Positions 47,471 to 55,995 of a DNA stretch of 58,268 nt are shown here, one piece after another (within the stretch, counting starts at the first letter, position 1; each line of letters begins with the position of its first letter). Under the pieces are notes generated by a model, which searched no databases, was not told where the DNA came from, and was given only the letters and a program-made list of their open reading frames with translations. The position numbers and the translations under genes were made by a program. Origin of the DNA: an uncultured Bacteroides sp. (GTDB taxonomy: Bacteria; Bacteroidota; Bacteroidia; Bacteroidales; Bacteroidaceae); contig CASEYC010000047.1 in NCBI GenBank assembly GCA_949292025.1, positions 1 through 58,268 of the forward strand, in the 5' to 3' direction.

Positions 47471-47714
47471 CGGCTGCCAGATGAGATTCGATGTAGTCGT
47501 ACAGGTTGTCAAACGTCTGGATCCCACGCAATTCGTTGACGGGAATCTTGATCTTGTACGTCTGCTGGATGAGGGCCACCAGGTCCACCAGGCTCAGGCT
47601 GTCCAGTTGGAGCGTCTCGCGCACGTTGGCCTCGGGAGTGAAGAGGGCGGCGTCTACTTCGAATTCATCGGCCAGGAGGCCGTTCACTTGTTCTACGATT
47701 TCGTTACGTGTCAT
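47460..47714 (-). CDS. Acyl carrier protein
   Basis: An 84-aa carrier with the phosphopantetheine attachment site LDSLSLVDL (Ser39). It holds the growing chain for the neighbouring ketosynthase and dehydratases. It is separated from the ketosynthase gene by a 158-bp gap that contains a long inverted repeat, so the two may be on separate transcripts. The C-terminal end overlaps the start of the ApeP-like gene. Confidence 0.92.
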   Translation of the reverse strand: MTRNEIVEQVNGLLADEFEVDAALFTPEANVRETLQLDSLSLVDLVALIQQTYKIKIPVNELRGIQTFDNLYDYIESHLAAGGN

Positions 47715-47752
47715 AATTCTATGGGTTAAATGATAATTTATCGGTCTGATTT

Positions 47753-47857
47753 TTTAGACGCAGATGACGCGGATGACGCAGATTCATTATCTTTATAAAC
47801 TGATTATCTGCCATCTAAAATTATAAATCTGCGTTATCCGCGTCATCTGCGTCTAAA
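47753..47857. repeat. Long inverted repeat between ACP and ketosynthase genes
   Basis: Two 32-nt arms (47753-47784 and 47826-47857) are complementary with one G-T mismatch, separated by 41 nt. Each arm is built from the short direct repeat GACGC(A/G)GATGACGC. As RNA this gives a very stable hairpin in the middle of the cluster. Confidence 0.9.
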
Positions 47858-47872
47858 GAATTAAATTCCTGT

Positions 47873-49096
47873 TTACACTTTCACATCCCGCACAATCAGC
47901 GTCGAATTCGTCCCGCCGAAGCCGAAGGAGTTGGAGAGGAACAGGTCGAAATGCGCCTCACGCGTCTCGGGCAGGATGTTCAGGCAGGCGGTGTCGTCGT
48001 CGGGATGCTCGAAGTTGAGATTGCCCGCGATGAAGCCGTTCTTCATCATCAGGATGGAGTATATCAGCTCGCTGCCGCCGGCCATCCACATCTCGTGGCC
48101 CGTCTGGCTCTTGGTGGAGGTGACGGGCACCTGCGTGTCGCCGAAGAAGCGGGCAATGGCCTGCGCCTCGCGGGCATCGCCGATGCGGGTGGACGTGGCG
48201 TGGGCGTTGACGTAGCCTATCTGCGCGGGCGTCACCCCGGCGTGCTCCAGGCACAGCTCCAAAGAGCGGGCAGGACCCTCCACGTTGGGCGTGGAGATGT
48301 GGTCGCCGTTGCCGGAGAAGCCCCAGCCGATAATCTCCGCCACGATGGGCGCACCGCGGCGCACGGCGCTCTCATAGTCCTCCACAATCAGCGTGGCGGC
48401 CCCGCCGCCGGGCACCAGCCCGTCGCGGTCGCGGTCGAAGGGGCGGCTGGCCCGCGTCGGCTCGTCCTCGCGCACGGAGAACGACTGGATGCCGTCGAAG
48501 GCGGCCACGCTGTACATATTGTTCTCCTGCGCGCCGCCGCACACCACGCAGTCCTGCAAGCCGTCGCGCACCAGCAGGTAGGCCAGGCCCACGGCGTGCG
48601 AGCCGGAAGCACAGGCCCCCGACGCGGTCAGGTTGATGCCACGCAGCCGGAACAGACAGGCCAGGTTCATCGTCACGGTGGAGTTCATCGACTGGAAGAT
48701 GCTGCCGCTGCCGCAAGCCGCCGTGTCGTGAAACTCGCGGAACTTGTCCAGGGCCTGCATCGTGGCCTCGGCCACGGAGTCGTTGCCGTAGATGATGCCC
48801 ACCTCATGCTGCGCGACATAGTCGGGATCCAGACGCGCGTCTTCCAGAGCGGCGCGGGTGGCCATGTAAGCGTATTGTGCCTCTTCGGGCATGAACTGGC
48901 GCAGGTTGCGCGACACGTAGGGTTTCAAGTTGGGTTGGGGGACAGCCGTACACAGGGCCGAACGGAAGCCGGCGTCCTTGCGCTCCTGGCTGAAGATGAC
49001 GCCGCTCCGCCCGTCATACAGCGACTGGCGCACGTCGTCCAAGGTGGTTCCCAGGCAGGACCAAATGCCCATGCCGGTGATTACTACTCTTCTCAT
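47873..49096 (-). CDS. Beta-ketoacyl-ACP synthase, FabF-like
   Basis: A 407-aa ketosynthase that condenses malonyl-ACP with an acyl chain. The triad is complete: Cys162 (TASGACASGSHAVG), His299 (NAHATSTRIGD) and His334 (KSQTGHEMWMAG). The end NSFGFGGTNSTLIV is typical of KAS II/ApeO-type enzymes. Only one ketosynthase is present, without a separate chain-length factor. No ketoreductase, malonyl transferase or CoA ligase is in the window, so these would be shared with fatty acid synthesis or lie elsewhere. Confidence 0.94.
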   Translation of the reverse strand: MRRVVITGMGIWSCLGTTLDDVRQSLYDGRSGVIFSQERKDAGFRSALCTAVPQPNLKPYVSRNLRQFMPEEAQYAYMATRAALEDARLDPDYVAQHEVGIIYGNDSVAEATMQALDKFREFHDTAACGSGSIFQSMNSTVTMNLACLFRLRGINLTASGACASGSHAVGLAYLLVRDGLQDCVVCGGAQENNMYSVAAFDGIQSFSVREDEPTRASRPFDRDRDGLVPGGGAATLIVEDYESAVRRGAPIVAEIIGWGFSGNGDHISTPNVEGPARSLELCLEHAGVTPAQIGYVNAHATSTRIGDAREAQAIARFFGDTQVPVTSTKSQTGHEMWMAGGSELIYSILMMKNGFIAGNLNFEHPDDDTACLNILPETREAHFDLFLSNSFGFGGTNSTLIVRDVKV

Positions 49097-49102
49097 TGTT
49101 TC

Positions 49103-50242
49103 TTATTCTATTTTCTTCTTATAGCACCGCCTCCGCTTACCGATGGTCGGATGCAGGGGCTTCCATTGGGACAGCTCCTTCACGTTGTCCTCCAGCTGGG
49201 GGCCGGTCTCGGCGTAGCGGATGCCAAGTTCATTATATATCGGTATCAGGTCGGCGAAGAACAAGGCGTTGACGCCCAGGCCCTGATAGTCGGGCCGCAC
49301 GGCCACGAGGTAAAGGTCTGCCTTGTCCGCCCGCTTCCAGCGCAGGGCGCGCAACAGGTAGAACCAGCCGAAGGGCCAGAGCCGCCCGCCGCTCTGCTGC
49401 AAAGCGCGGGAGAGGCTGGTCATCGTGATGGCGGCCCCCACCAGTTCGCCCTCGGCGTTTTCCACCACGGGCACCAGACGCAGGTCCAGAATGGGGATGT
49501 AGCGCTTCAAGTACTCGTCTATCTGATGGTCCATCAGTTCCGTGTAGCCGTAGAGCGGGGCGTATGCCTCGTTCAGCAGGCGGAACACCTTGCGGCCATA
49601 GCCCTCCTCCATGATTTCACGTTGCGTCAGCTTGCGCACGCGCAGGCCGTACATCTCCTGCGCCAGGGCGGCAGTGCGGGCATAGCGGGCGGGCACCTCG
49701 GCGGGCACCTCGATGCGGGCCTGCACCCAGTCCACCTCCTTCACGTAGCCCAGGGCCTCCAGGTGGCGGGGATAGTACGGGGGATTGTAGATGGTGATGG
49801 ACGAGCCAAGCTGGTCGAAGTCCTCCACCAGCATCCCCTCCTTGTCGAAGTCGAAGATGCCCATGGGGCCTACCACCGTGTCCATGCCACGACTGCGGCC
49901 CCAGTCCTCCACGGCGCGGAGCAGGGCGGCGGGCACGGCTGCATCGTCCACAAACTCGATGAAGCCGAAGCGGACGTTGCGCGTGTGCCACTTCTCGTTG
50001 GCGCGGTGGTTGATGATGCCGGCGATGCGCCCCACGGGCGTGCCCGCCTCGTCGTAAGCCATGAAAGCCTGTATGTCCGAAAACTCCAGCGCGGCGTTCT
50101 TCTGCGGGTCAAACGTCTCCCGGATGTCCGACTCCAAATCGGGCACATAATAGGGATTGCCCGCATATAACTGGCGGGGCAAATGCACGAAATCGTCCAT
50201 TTCGCGCCCTGTCTTTACTTCTTTTATATAGACATTCTGCAT
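49103..50242 (-). CDS. GNAT-like acyltransferase of unknown substrate (copy 1)
   Basis: A 379-aa protein. It begins QNVYIKEVKTGREMDDFVHL and has AYDEAGTPVGRIAGIINHRAN in the first half. A GNAT-like acetyl-CoA-binding part near the C-terminus is seen around LYLVAVRPDYQGLGVNALFF. Copy 2 at 54766-55905 has the same length and the same motifs in order. The start at Met 50242 is supported by the match to copy 2. Substrate unknown. It precedes the ketosynthase gene by 6 bp on the same strand, so it probably heads that operon. Confidence 0.82.
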   Translation of the reverse strand: MQNVYIKEVKTGREMDDFVHLPRQLYAGNPYYVPDLESDIRETFDPQKNAALEFSDIQAFMAYDEAGTPVGRIAGIINHRANEKWHTRNVRFGFIEFVDDAAVPAALLRAVEDWGRSRGMDTVVGPMGIFDFDKEGMLVEDFDQLGSSITIYNPPYYPRHLEALGYVKEVDWVQARIEVPAEVPARYARTAALAQEMYGLRVRKLTQREIMEEGYGRKVFRLLNEAYAPLYGYTELMDHQIDEYLKRYIPILDLRLVPVVENAEGELVGAAITMTSLSRALQQSGGRLWPFGWFYLLRALRWKRADKADLYLVAVRPDYQGLGVNALFFADLIPIYNELGIRYAETGPQLEDNVKELSQWKPLHPTIGKRRRCYKKKIE

Positions 50243-50490
50243 AGCGGGCGCAAAATTAGAGAAAGATTGCGCACACGCCAAGCCGCCGCCCTGCATCGGA
50301 CATTTTTGGGGAACAGAAGACCAACCCAAACTATACATCTTCAGGGAATTTGCCCGGAGGCATAGCCGCCCGAGGGCGGGGATACCCCTAAGCACGGGCA
50401 GGGGTACGCCTAAGCACGGGCGCAGGAGCCTCCGCCTGAAGGCTGGAAGCCAAGCCGTTATGCTTTGGCCGACGCGTTGAGCAGAAGAGC

Positions 50491-50550
50491 GTAACAGCTT
50501 TGTAACCTATCTGTCACCCATCCTTCAAACTTTCGCCAAAAGCCTGTAAC
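50491..50550 (+). promoter_or_regulatory. Pho-box-like 11-bp direct repeats
   Basis: GTAAC, GTAAC and GTCAC start at 50491, 50502 and 50513, exactly 11 bp apart, each followed by a pyrimidine-rich tail. A fourth GTAAC starts at 50546, three 11-bp steps later. The two central units read TGTAACC-TATC-TGTCACC, the 7+4+7 form of a Pho box bound by PhoB-type response regulators. The receptor gene and a phosphatase gene follow. That the sites bind PhoB is inferred from the layout. Confidence 0.5.
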
Positions 50551-50560
50551 ACGACTCCCG

Positions 50561-50568
50561 TACTTTTG
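50561..50568 (+). promoter_or_regulatory. Promoter -7 box of the TonB receptor gene
   Basis: TACTTTTG matches the -7 consensus 31 nt before the ATG. No -33 TTTG exists, as expected for a promoter that needs an activator. The gap 50243-50490 otherwise holds only two copies of a short GC-rich motif (CCTAAGCACGGGC near 50390 and 50411). Confidence 0.55.
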
Positions 50569-50598
50569 CAAAAAATTTCCAACCAACAACTAAAAAGT

Positions 50599-53433
50599 AT
50601 GAAACAGATCGAACGAGCACTCCTATCATTGCTCCTCCTCCTGATGGCCGGACTGCCTGTGCTGGCCGATGAGCACGTGAACACCAAGGATTACGTGAAC
50701 GAGAACAAGCAGAGCGCCATCCGCGGCCGCATCGTGGACAACACCGGACAGACCCTGCCCGGCGCCACCATCTACATCGAATCCCTCCACACGGGCGTCA
50801 TCAGCGACATCAACGGGTTCTACACCTTCGCCAACCTGAACCCCGGCACCTACAAGGTCATCGTGCGCTACGTGGGCTACTCGCCCGTGGAAACCACCCT
50901 CACCGTGCCCGAAGGCACCACCATCGCCCGCGACTTCACGCTGAACGAAGGCATCGAGCTGCAGGAAGTCGTGGTGGGCGGCACGTTCCAAGGCCAACGC
51001 CGCGCCCTCGCCTCGCAGAAGAACGCGCTGGGCATCACCAATGTGGTCTCCGCCGACCAGGTGGGCAAGTTCCCCGACTCCAACATCGGCGACGCCCTGA
51101 AGCGCATCAGCGGCATCAACGTGCAGTATGACCAGGGCGAGGCTCGCTTCGGACAGGTGCGCGGCACCAGCGCGGACATGAGCTCCGTCACCATCAACGG
51201 CAACCGCGTGCCCTCCGCCGAGGGCGAGACGCGCAACGTGCAGCTGGACCTCATCCCCGCCGACATGATACAGACCATCGAGGTGAACAAAGTCGTCACC
51301 CCCGACATGGACGCCGACGCCATCGGCGGCAGCATCAACCTCGTCACCAAGAACTCCCCCTACAAACGCTTCATCACCGCCACCGCCGGGACGGGCTACA
51401 ACGCCGTCAGCGACAAGATGAACCTCAACCTGGGCTTCACCTACGGCGACCGCTTCTTCAACGACAAGCTGGGCCTGATGGCTTCCGTCTCCTACCAGAA
51501 CAACCCCGCAGGCAGCGACGACGTGGAGATGGCCTACGAGAAGGACGATGACGGCAATGTCTACCTGGACGAATATGAAATACGCCAGTACTACGTGACC
51601 CGCGAACGCCAAAGCTACTCGCTGGCCTTGGACTGGGAAATCAACGAGAACCACAAGCTGGACTTCAAGGGCATCTTCAACAACCGCAACGACTGGGAGA
51701 ACCGCTACCGCCTGACCAACAAGTTCATGGACCCCGAAGACGTGGGCGGAGCCACAGACCGTTATGAAATGATCTACGAGAGCAAGGCCGGCGGCCCGGA
51801 CCAGCGCAACGCCCGCCTGGAACGCCAGCGCACGATGGACTTCACCCTGGGCGGTGAACACCTCTTCGGCCGCCTGAAGTTCGACTGGAAGGCGTCCTAC
51901 GCCAAGGCCAGCGAGAACCGCCCCAACGAACGCTACCTGGCCTTCAAGCTTGAAGACGTGGCCATGAACACCGACTGGAGCGACATCCGCCGCCCCTACA
52001 TGAGCACCAAGAGCGGCAGCTTCCCCGTGCTCGACGCATCAAACACCTACGGCTTCGAGCTGGACGAACTGACCGAACAGTTCGAGGACATCCAGGAGAA
52101 GGACCTGAAGTTCAGCGCCAACTTCGAGCTGCCCCTGAAGCAAGGCGCCTTCAACAACAAGCTGAAGTTCGGCGCCAAGGTGGTGGACAAGGACAAGCAC
52201 ATGGACATCGACTTTTTTGAATATACCCCGCTGGACGAAGACGCCTTCCTGACCGACGCCTTCGGACAGCTCATCAACCAGAACCGCGACGGCTACATGG
52301 CCGGCGACCGCTACCAGGCAGGCACTTATGTGGACAAGAAATACCTGGGCGGCCTCAACCTGGCCGACGCCTCCGTCTACGAGAAGGAAGAGAAACTGGA
52401 CGAAGAGGCCGAGAACTACGACGCCCACGAGACAGTGACCTCCGGCTACATCCGCTTCGACCAGCAACTGGGCCGCCACTGGGACCTGATGCTGGGCCTG
52501 CGCCTGGAGAACACGCACGTCAGCTACAGCGGATTCGTCTATGACGACGGCGATCAGAACGGCAGCGACGAGGAGACCCTCACCCCCACCGGCAAGCAGA
52601 GCAAGAGCTACCTCAACGTGCTGCCCGCCGTGCTGCTGAAGTGGGACGTGAACGACGACCTGAAGGTGCGCGCCTCCTTCACCAACACCCTGTCGCGACC
52701 TAAGTACGCCGACCTCGTGCCCAACGTCATCATCGACAAGGAGGACATCGCCTTCGGCAACCCCGACCTGAACGCCACGCTGTCCTACAACCTCGACCTC
52801 AGCGCCGAATACTACTTCAAGTCCGTCGGACTGGTCAGCGCCGGACTGTTCTACAAGAAAATCAACGACTTCATCGTGGACTACCGCCAGCAGAACTACG
52901 AATACCACGGCACCGTGTATGACGAGATGAAGACCCCCATCAACGCCGGCGACGCCAACCTGCTGGGCGTGGAGGTGGCCTACCAGCGCGACTTAGGCTT
53001 CATCCACCCCGCCCTGAAGTGCGTCGGCCTCTACGGCAACTACACCTACACGTACAGCAAGGTGAACCACTTCAACTTCGAGGGCCGCGAGAACGACGAC
53101 CTGCGCCTGCCCGGCTCGCCCGAGCACACGGCCAACCTGTCGCTCTACTTCGAGAAGGCCGGCTTCAACCTGCGCTGGAGCTACAACTTCGCCTCCGACT
53201 TCATCGACGAGGTGGGCGAGGAAGCCTTCTACGACCGCTACTACGACAAGGTGAACTACATGGACGTCAACGCAAGTTATACCTTCGGCAAGCAGTTCAA
53301 GACAACCATCTATGCCGACGTGACCAACCTGCTGAACCAGCCCCTGCGCTACTACCAGGGCACGCCCGACCGCTCGATGCAGGCGGAATACTATGGCGTG
53401 CGCTTCAATGCGGGTGTCAAGGTGACGTTCTGA
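50599..53433 (+). CDS. TonB-dependent outer membrane receptor
   Basis: A 944-aa TonB-dependent transporter. The signal peptide (LLSLLLLLMAGLPVLAD) is followed by a carboxypeptidase-regulatory-like domain (IRGRIVDNTGQTLPGATIYIE) at about 38-125 and a plug domain (ISGINVQYDQGEARFGQVRG, VNKVVTPDMDADAIGGSINLV). A large barrel ends GVKVTF. There is no SusD partner, and the plug lacks the SusC signature, so it is closer to the receptors for metal chelates or small phosphorylated compounds. Upstream Pho-box-like repeats and the phosphatase gene behind it suggest uptake during phosphate shortage. Confidence 0.93.
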   Translation: MKQIERALLSLLLLLMAGLPVLADEHVNTKDYVNENKQSAIRGRIVDNTGQTLPGATIYIESLHTGVISDINGFYTFANLNPGTYKVIVRYVGYSPVETTLTVPEGTTIARDFTLNEGIELQEVVVGGTFQGQRRALASQKNALGITNVVSADQVGKFPDSNIGDALKRISGINVQYDQGEARFGQVRGTSADMSSVTINGNRVPSAEGETRNVQLDLIPADMIQTIEVNKVVTPDMDADAIGGSINLVTKNSPYKRFITATAGTGYNAVSDKMNLNLGFTYGDRFFNDKLGLMASVSYQNNPAGSDDVEMAYEKDDDGNVYLDEYEIRQYYVTRERQSYSLALDWEINENHKLDFKGIFNNRNDWENRYRLTNKFMDPEDVGGATDRYEMIYESKAGGPDQRNARLERQRTMDFTLGGEHLFGRLKFDWKASYAKASENRPNERYLAFKLEDVAMNTDWSDIRRPYMSTKSGSFPVLDASNTYGFELDELTEQFEDIQEKDLKFSANFELPLKQGAFNNKLKFGAKVVDKDKHMDIDFFEYTPLDEDAFLTDAFGQLINQNRDGYMAGDRYQAGTYVDKKYLGGLNLADASVYEKEEKLDEEAENYDAHETVTSGYIRFDQQLGRHWDLMLGLRLENTHVSYSGFVYDDGDQNGSDEETLTPTGKQSKSYLNVLPAVLLKWDVNDDLKVRASFTNTLSRPKYADLVPNVIIDKEDIAFGNPDLNATLSYNLDLSAEYYFKSVGLVSAGLFYKKINDFIVDYRQQNYEYHGTVYDEMKTPINAGDANLLGVEVAYQRDLGFIHPALKCVGLYGNYTYTYSKVNHFNFEGRENDDLRLPGSPEHTANLSLYFEKAGFNLRWSYNFASDFIDEVGEEAFYDRYYDKVNYMDVNASYTFGKQFKTTIYADVTNLLNQPLRYYQGTPDRSMQAEYYGVRFNAGVKVTF

Positions 53434-53444
53434 ATAGGAATTTA

Positions 53445-53551
53445 GCGGGCTTTGCCCGCAATGTTAAACGTGTAGGGGCGACCCTTGCGGTCGCCCCTAT
53501 TCAGGGCGGGGGCAAGCCCCTATTCAGGGCGGGGGCAAGCCCCGCCCCTAC
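53445..53551. repeat. GC-rich palindromes and 23-nt tandem repeats
   Basis: A small hairpin GCGGGC/GCCCGC (53445-53459) is followed by an 11-bp-armed palindrome TAGGGGCGACC/GGTCGCCCCTA (53473-53499). Two identical 23-nt units come next (53498-53520, 53521-53543) beginning TATTCAGGGC. The whole could end the receptor mRNA and isolate the phosphatase gene, which has its own promoter. Confidence 0.85.
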
Positions 53552-53599
53552 AACGATAAATTATCATTTACCATCCCAATTGTTTCCCGAATCGGGGCC

Positions 53600-53607
53600 T
53601 ATCTTTG
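53600..53607 (+). promoter_or_regulatory. Promoter -7 box of the metallophosphatase gene
   Basis: TATCTTTG matches the consensus 43 nt before the ATG. A clear -33 box is missing. Confidence 0.5.
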
Positions 53608-53649
53608 CACCCGATAACGGAAACATTAACTACTAAAAGCAACAAAGAC

Positions 53650-54588
53650 ATGAGACTGAGAAAGACATTCCTCCTGCTCGCCCTCGTCCTGCTTGGCACG
53701 TGGGCCACGGCACAAGAAAAGATTGACTACAGCGTCTATGACGACAAGTGCAACTTCTACATCGCCAACGACCTGGGCCGCAACGGCTACTACGACCAGA
53801 AGCCCATTGCCGAACTGATGGGCGTGATGGCCGAAGAGGTAGGCCCCGAATGCGTCATTGCCGCCGGCGACATCCACCACTTCGAGGGCGTGCGCTCCGT
53901 GCAGGACCCCTTGTGGATGACCAACTACGAGCTGATCTACAGCCATCCCGAGCTGATGATTGACTGGTTCCCCATCTGCGGCAACCACGAGTACCGCGGC
54001 AACACGCAGGCCGTCATAGACTACAGCCGCATCAGCCGCCGCTGGGAGATGCCCGCCCGCTACTACACCCGCTCGTTCAGCGAAGAGGGCACCACGGTGC
54101 GCATTGTGTGGATAGACACCACGCCCCTCATCGACAAGTACCGCGAGGAGTATGACAAGTATCCCGACGCCTGCCAGCAGGACATCGACACCCAACTGGA
54201 GTGGCTGGACGCCACCCTGGCCGCCGCCAAGGAAGACTGGGTGGTCGTGGTGGGCCATCACCCCATCTACGCCGAGACGTCCAAAGACGACATCGAACGG
54301 CAGAACATGCAGCAGCGCGTGGACACCATCCTGCGCCGCCACCGCGTGGACATGTACATCAACGGGCACATCCACAACTTCCAGCACATCCGCGTGCAGG
54401 GCAGCCCGATAGACTACATCACCAACTCCTCCGGCTCGCTCAGCCGCAAGGTGCAGCCCATCGAGGGCACCGTGTTCTGCAGCCCCGAGCCGGGCTTCTC
54501 CATCCTTTCCGCCAGCCCCGCGTCGCTGGAGCTGCGCATGCTGGACAAGCACGGGAAGGTACTGCACACCGTGACACGCACAAAATAA
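53650..54588 (+). CDS. Secreted metallophosphatase, purple acid phosphatase-like
   Basis: A 312-aa calcineurin-like phosphoesterase with a signal peptide (LLLALVLLGTWATAQ). The metal-ligand blocks are in order: ANDLGRNGYYDQ, AAGDIHHFEG, PICGNHEYRG, VVVGHHPIYAE and INGHIHNFQHI, the pattern of tartrate-resistant (purple) acid phosphatases with a di-metal centre. It acts outside the cytoplasm, releasing phosphate from organic esters. Genes around it are a TonB receptor with Pho-box-like sites and a GNAT-like protein. A terminator follows 40 bp later. The first block is shortened compared with the usual GDWGG form. Confidence 0.9.
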   Translation: MRLRKTFLLLALVLLGTWATAQEKIDYSVYDDKCNFYIANDLGRNGYYDQKPIAELMGVMAEEVGPECVIAAGDIHHFEGVRSVQDPLWMTNYELIYSHPELMIDWFPICGNHEYRGNTQAVIDYSRISRRWEMPARYYTRSFSEEGTTVRIVWIDTTPLIDKYREEYDKYPDACQQDIDTQLEWLDATLAAAKEDWVVVVGHHPIYAETSKDDIERQNMQQRVDTILRRHRVDMYINGHIHNFQHIRVQGSPIDYITNSSGSLSRKVQPIEGTVFCSPEPGFSILSASPASLELRMLDKHGKVLHTVTRTK

Positions 54589-54627
54589 AACGATACGGGA
54601 AAACGCTGATTATTGCTTCTTTTTCAA

Positions 54628-54673
54628 GACTCCCCCGCCGCACAAGAAATCGCGACCGGGGGAGTCGTTTTTT
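54628..54673 (+). terminator. Terminator of the metallophosphatase gene
   Basis: Arms GACTCCCCC (54628-54636) and GGGGGAGTC (54658-54666) form a 9-bp stem followed by GTTTTTTAT. Confidence 0.88.
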
Positions 54674-54716
54674 ATAGGTTAACACTCTTTGCGCTGCATC
54701 TTGCTTAATTTTATAT

Positions 54717-54724
54717 TACCTTTG
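54717..54724 (+). promoter_or_regulatory. Promoter -7 box of GNAT-like copy 2
   Basis: TACCTTTG matches the -7 consensus 41 nt before the ATG; no -33 TTTG at the proper distance. Confidence 0.5.
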
Positions 54725-54765
54725 TCGCCAAATAGACATTCATAAAAAGCAAGACTGAAAGCAAT

Positions 54766-55905
54766 ATGGCCGTAACAATCAAGAAAGTTTCCACCAAGCG
54801 GGACCTGAAGCGATTCATCCGCTTCAACTACGAACTGTACAAGCACAACCCCTACTCGGTGCCCGACCTCTACGACGACATGCTGAACACCTTCAACAAG
54901 CAGAAGAACGCCGCCTTCGAGTTCTGCGAGGCAGAGTACTTCCTGGCCTACAAGGAGGGCAAGCTGGTGGGGCGCGTGGCCGCCATCATCAACCGGCGGG
55001 CCAACGAGACGTGGCAGAAGAAGGAAGTGCGCTTCGGCTGGATAGACTTCATTGATGACACGGAGGTGTCCGAAGCCCTCATCCGCGCCGTCGAGCAATG
55101 GGGCAAGGAACGGGGCATGACGCATATCCAAGGCCCCTTGGGCTTCACCGACATGGATGCCGAGGGCATGTTGATAGAAGGCTTCGACCAGCTGGGCACC
55201 ATGGCCACCATCTACAACTATCCCTACTATCCCGCCCACATCGAACGCCTGGGTTTCCACAAAGACGCCGACTGGGTGGAGTTCAAGATATACATCCCCG
55301 ACGCCATCCCCGACAAGCACCGCCGCATCTCGGACCTCATCCAGCGCAAGTATAACCTCAAGATAAAGAAATACACCTCCGGCAAGAAGATTGCCCAAGA
55401 CTACGGCCAAGCCATCTTCGAACTGGTGAACGAGGCCTACCAACCCCTCTACGGCTATTCCTCGCTGACGCAAAGGCAGATAGACCAATACGTCAAGATG
55501 TACCTGCCCATCCTGGACCTGCGCATGGTGACGCTCATCACCGACGCCGACGACCAACTGGTGGCCGTGGGCATCTCCATGCCGAGCCTGGCCCGCGCCC
55601 TGCAACAGTCGCACGGACGCCTGCTGCCCTTCGGCTGGTTCTACCTGCTGAAGGCCCTGTTCTTCAAACGCCGCTCGCACATCCTGGACCTGCTTTTAGT
55701 GGCCGTGAAGCCCGAATACCAGAACAAGGGGGTCAACGCCCTGCTCTTCTCCGACCTCATCCCCGTCTACCAGCAGCTGGGCTTCGAATACGCCGAAAGC
55801 AATCCCGAACTGGAACTGAACGGCAAGGTGCAGGCCCAGTGGGACTACTTCAAGACGGAGCAGCACAAGCGGCGCAGGGCGTTCGTCAAGGAAATTGACA
55901 ATTGA
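54766..55905 (+). CDS. GNAT-like acyltransferase of unknown substrate (copy 2)
   Basis: A 379-aa paralogue of the gene at 49103-50242. It shares YSVPDLYDDMLNTF / PYYVPDLESDIRETF, VGRVAAIINRRAN / VGRIAGIINHRAN, the GPLGFTDMDAEGMLIEGFDQLG block, LARALQQSHGRLLPFGWFYLL and the GNAT part VAVKPEYQNKGVNALLF. The two copies face away from each other around the receptor/phosphatase pair. The last four codons (EIDN) are encoded inside the AT-rich inverted repeat that follows, so the native C-terminus may have been changed by the repeat. Substrate unknown. Confidence 0.83.
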   Translation: MAVTIKKVSTKRDLKRFIRFNYELYKHNPYSVPDLYDDMLNTFNKQKNAAFEFCEAEYFLAYKEGKLVGRVAAIINRRANETWQKKEVRFGWIDFIDDTEVSEALIRAVEQWGKERGMTHIQGPLGFTDMDAEGMLIEGFDQLGTMATIYNYPYYPAHIERLGFHKDADWVEFKIYIPDAIPDKHRRISDLIQRKYNLKIKKYTSGKKIAQDYGQAIFELVNEAYQPLYGYSSLTQRQIDQYVKMYLPILDLRMVTLITDADDQLVAVGISMPSLARALQQSHGRLLPFGWFYLLKALFFKRRSHILDLLLVAVKPEYQNKGVNALLFSDLIPVYQQLGFEYAESNPELELNGKVQAQWDYFKTEQHKRRRAFVKEIDN

Positions 55906-55995
55906 TAATTGACAATTAACAATGCCGTGCCAACGGGAACCCCTCTACGTCCCCGGCAATTGACAATTGCTAATTGTTAATTGTCAATTGCCAAT
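55894..55995. repeat. AT-rich inverted repeat between convergent genes
   Basis: Arms AATTGACAATTAACAAT (55907-55923) and its exact complement (55973-55989) are 17 bp long, flanked by further CAATTG-rich copies. The stop codons of both convergent genes (55903-55905 and 55977-55979) lie within the element. As RNA it forms a hairpin in either direction, a probable bidirectional end. Confidence 0.9.
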
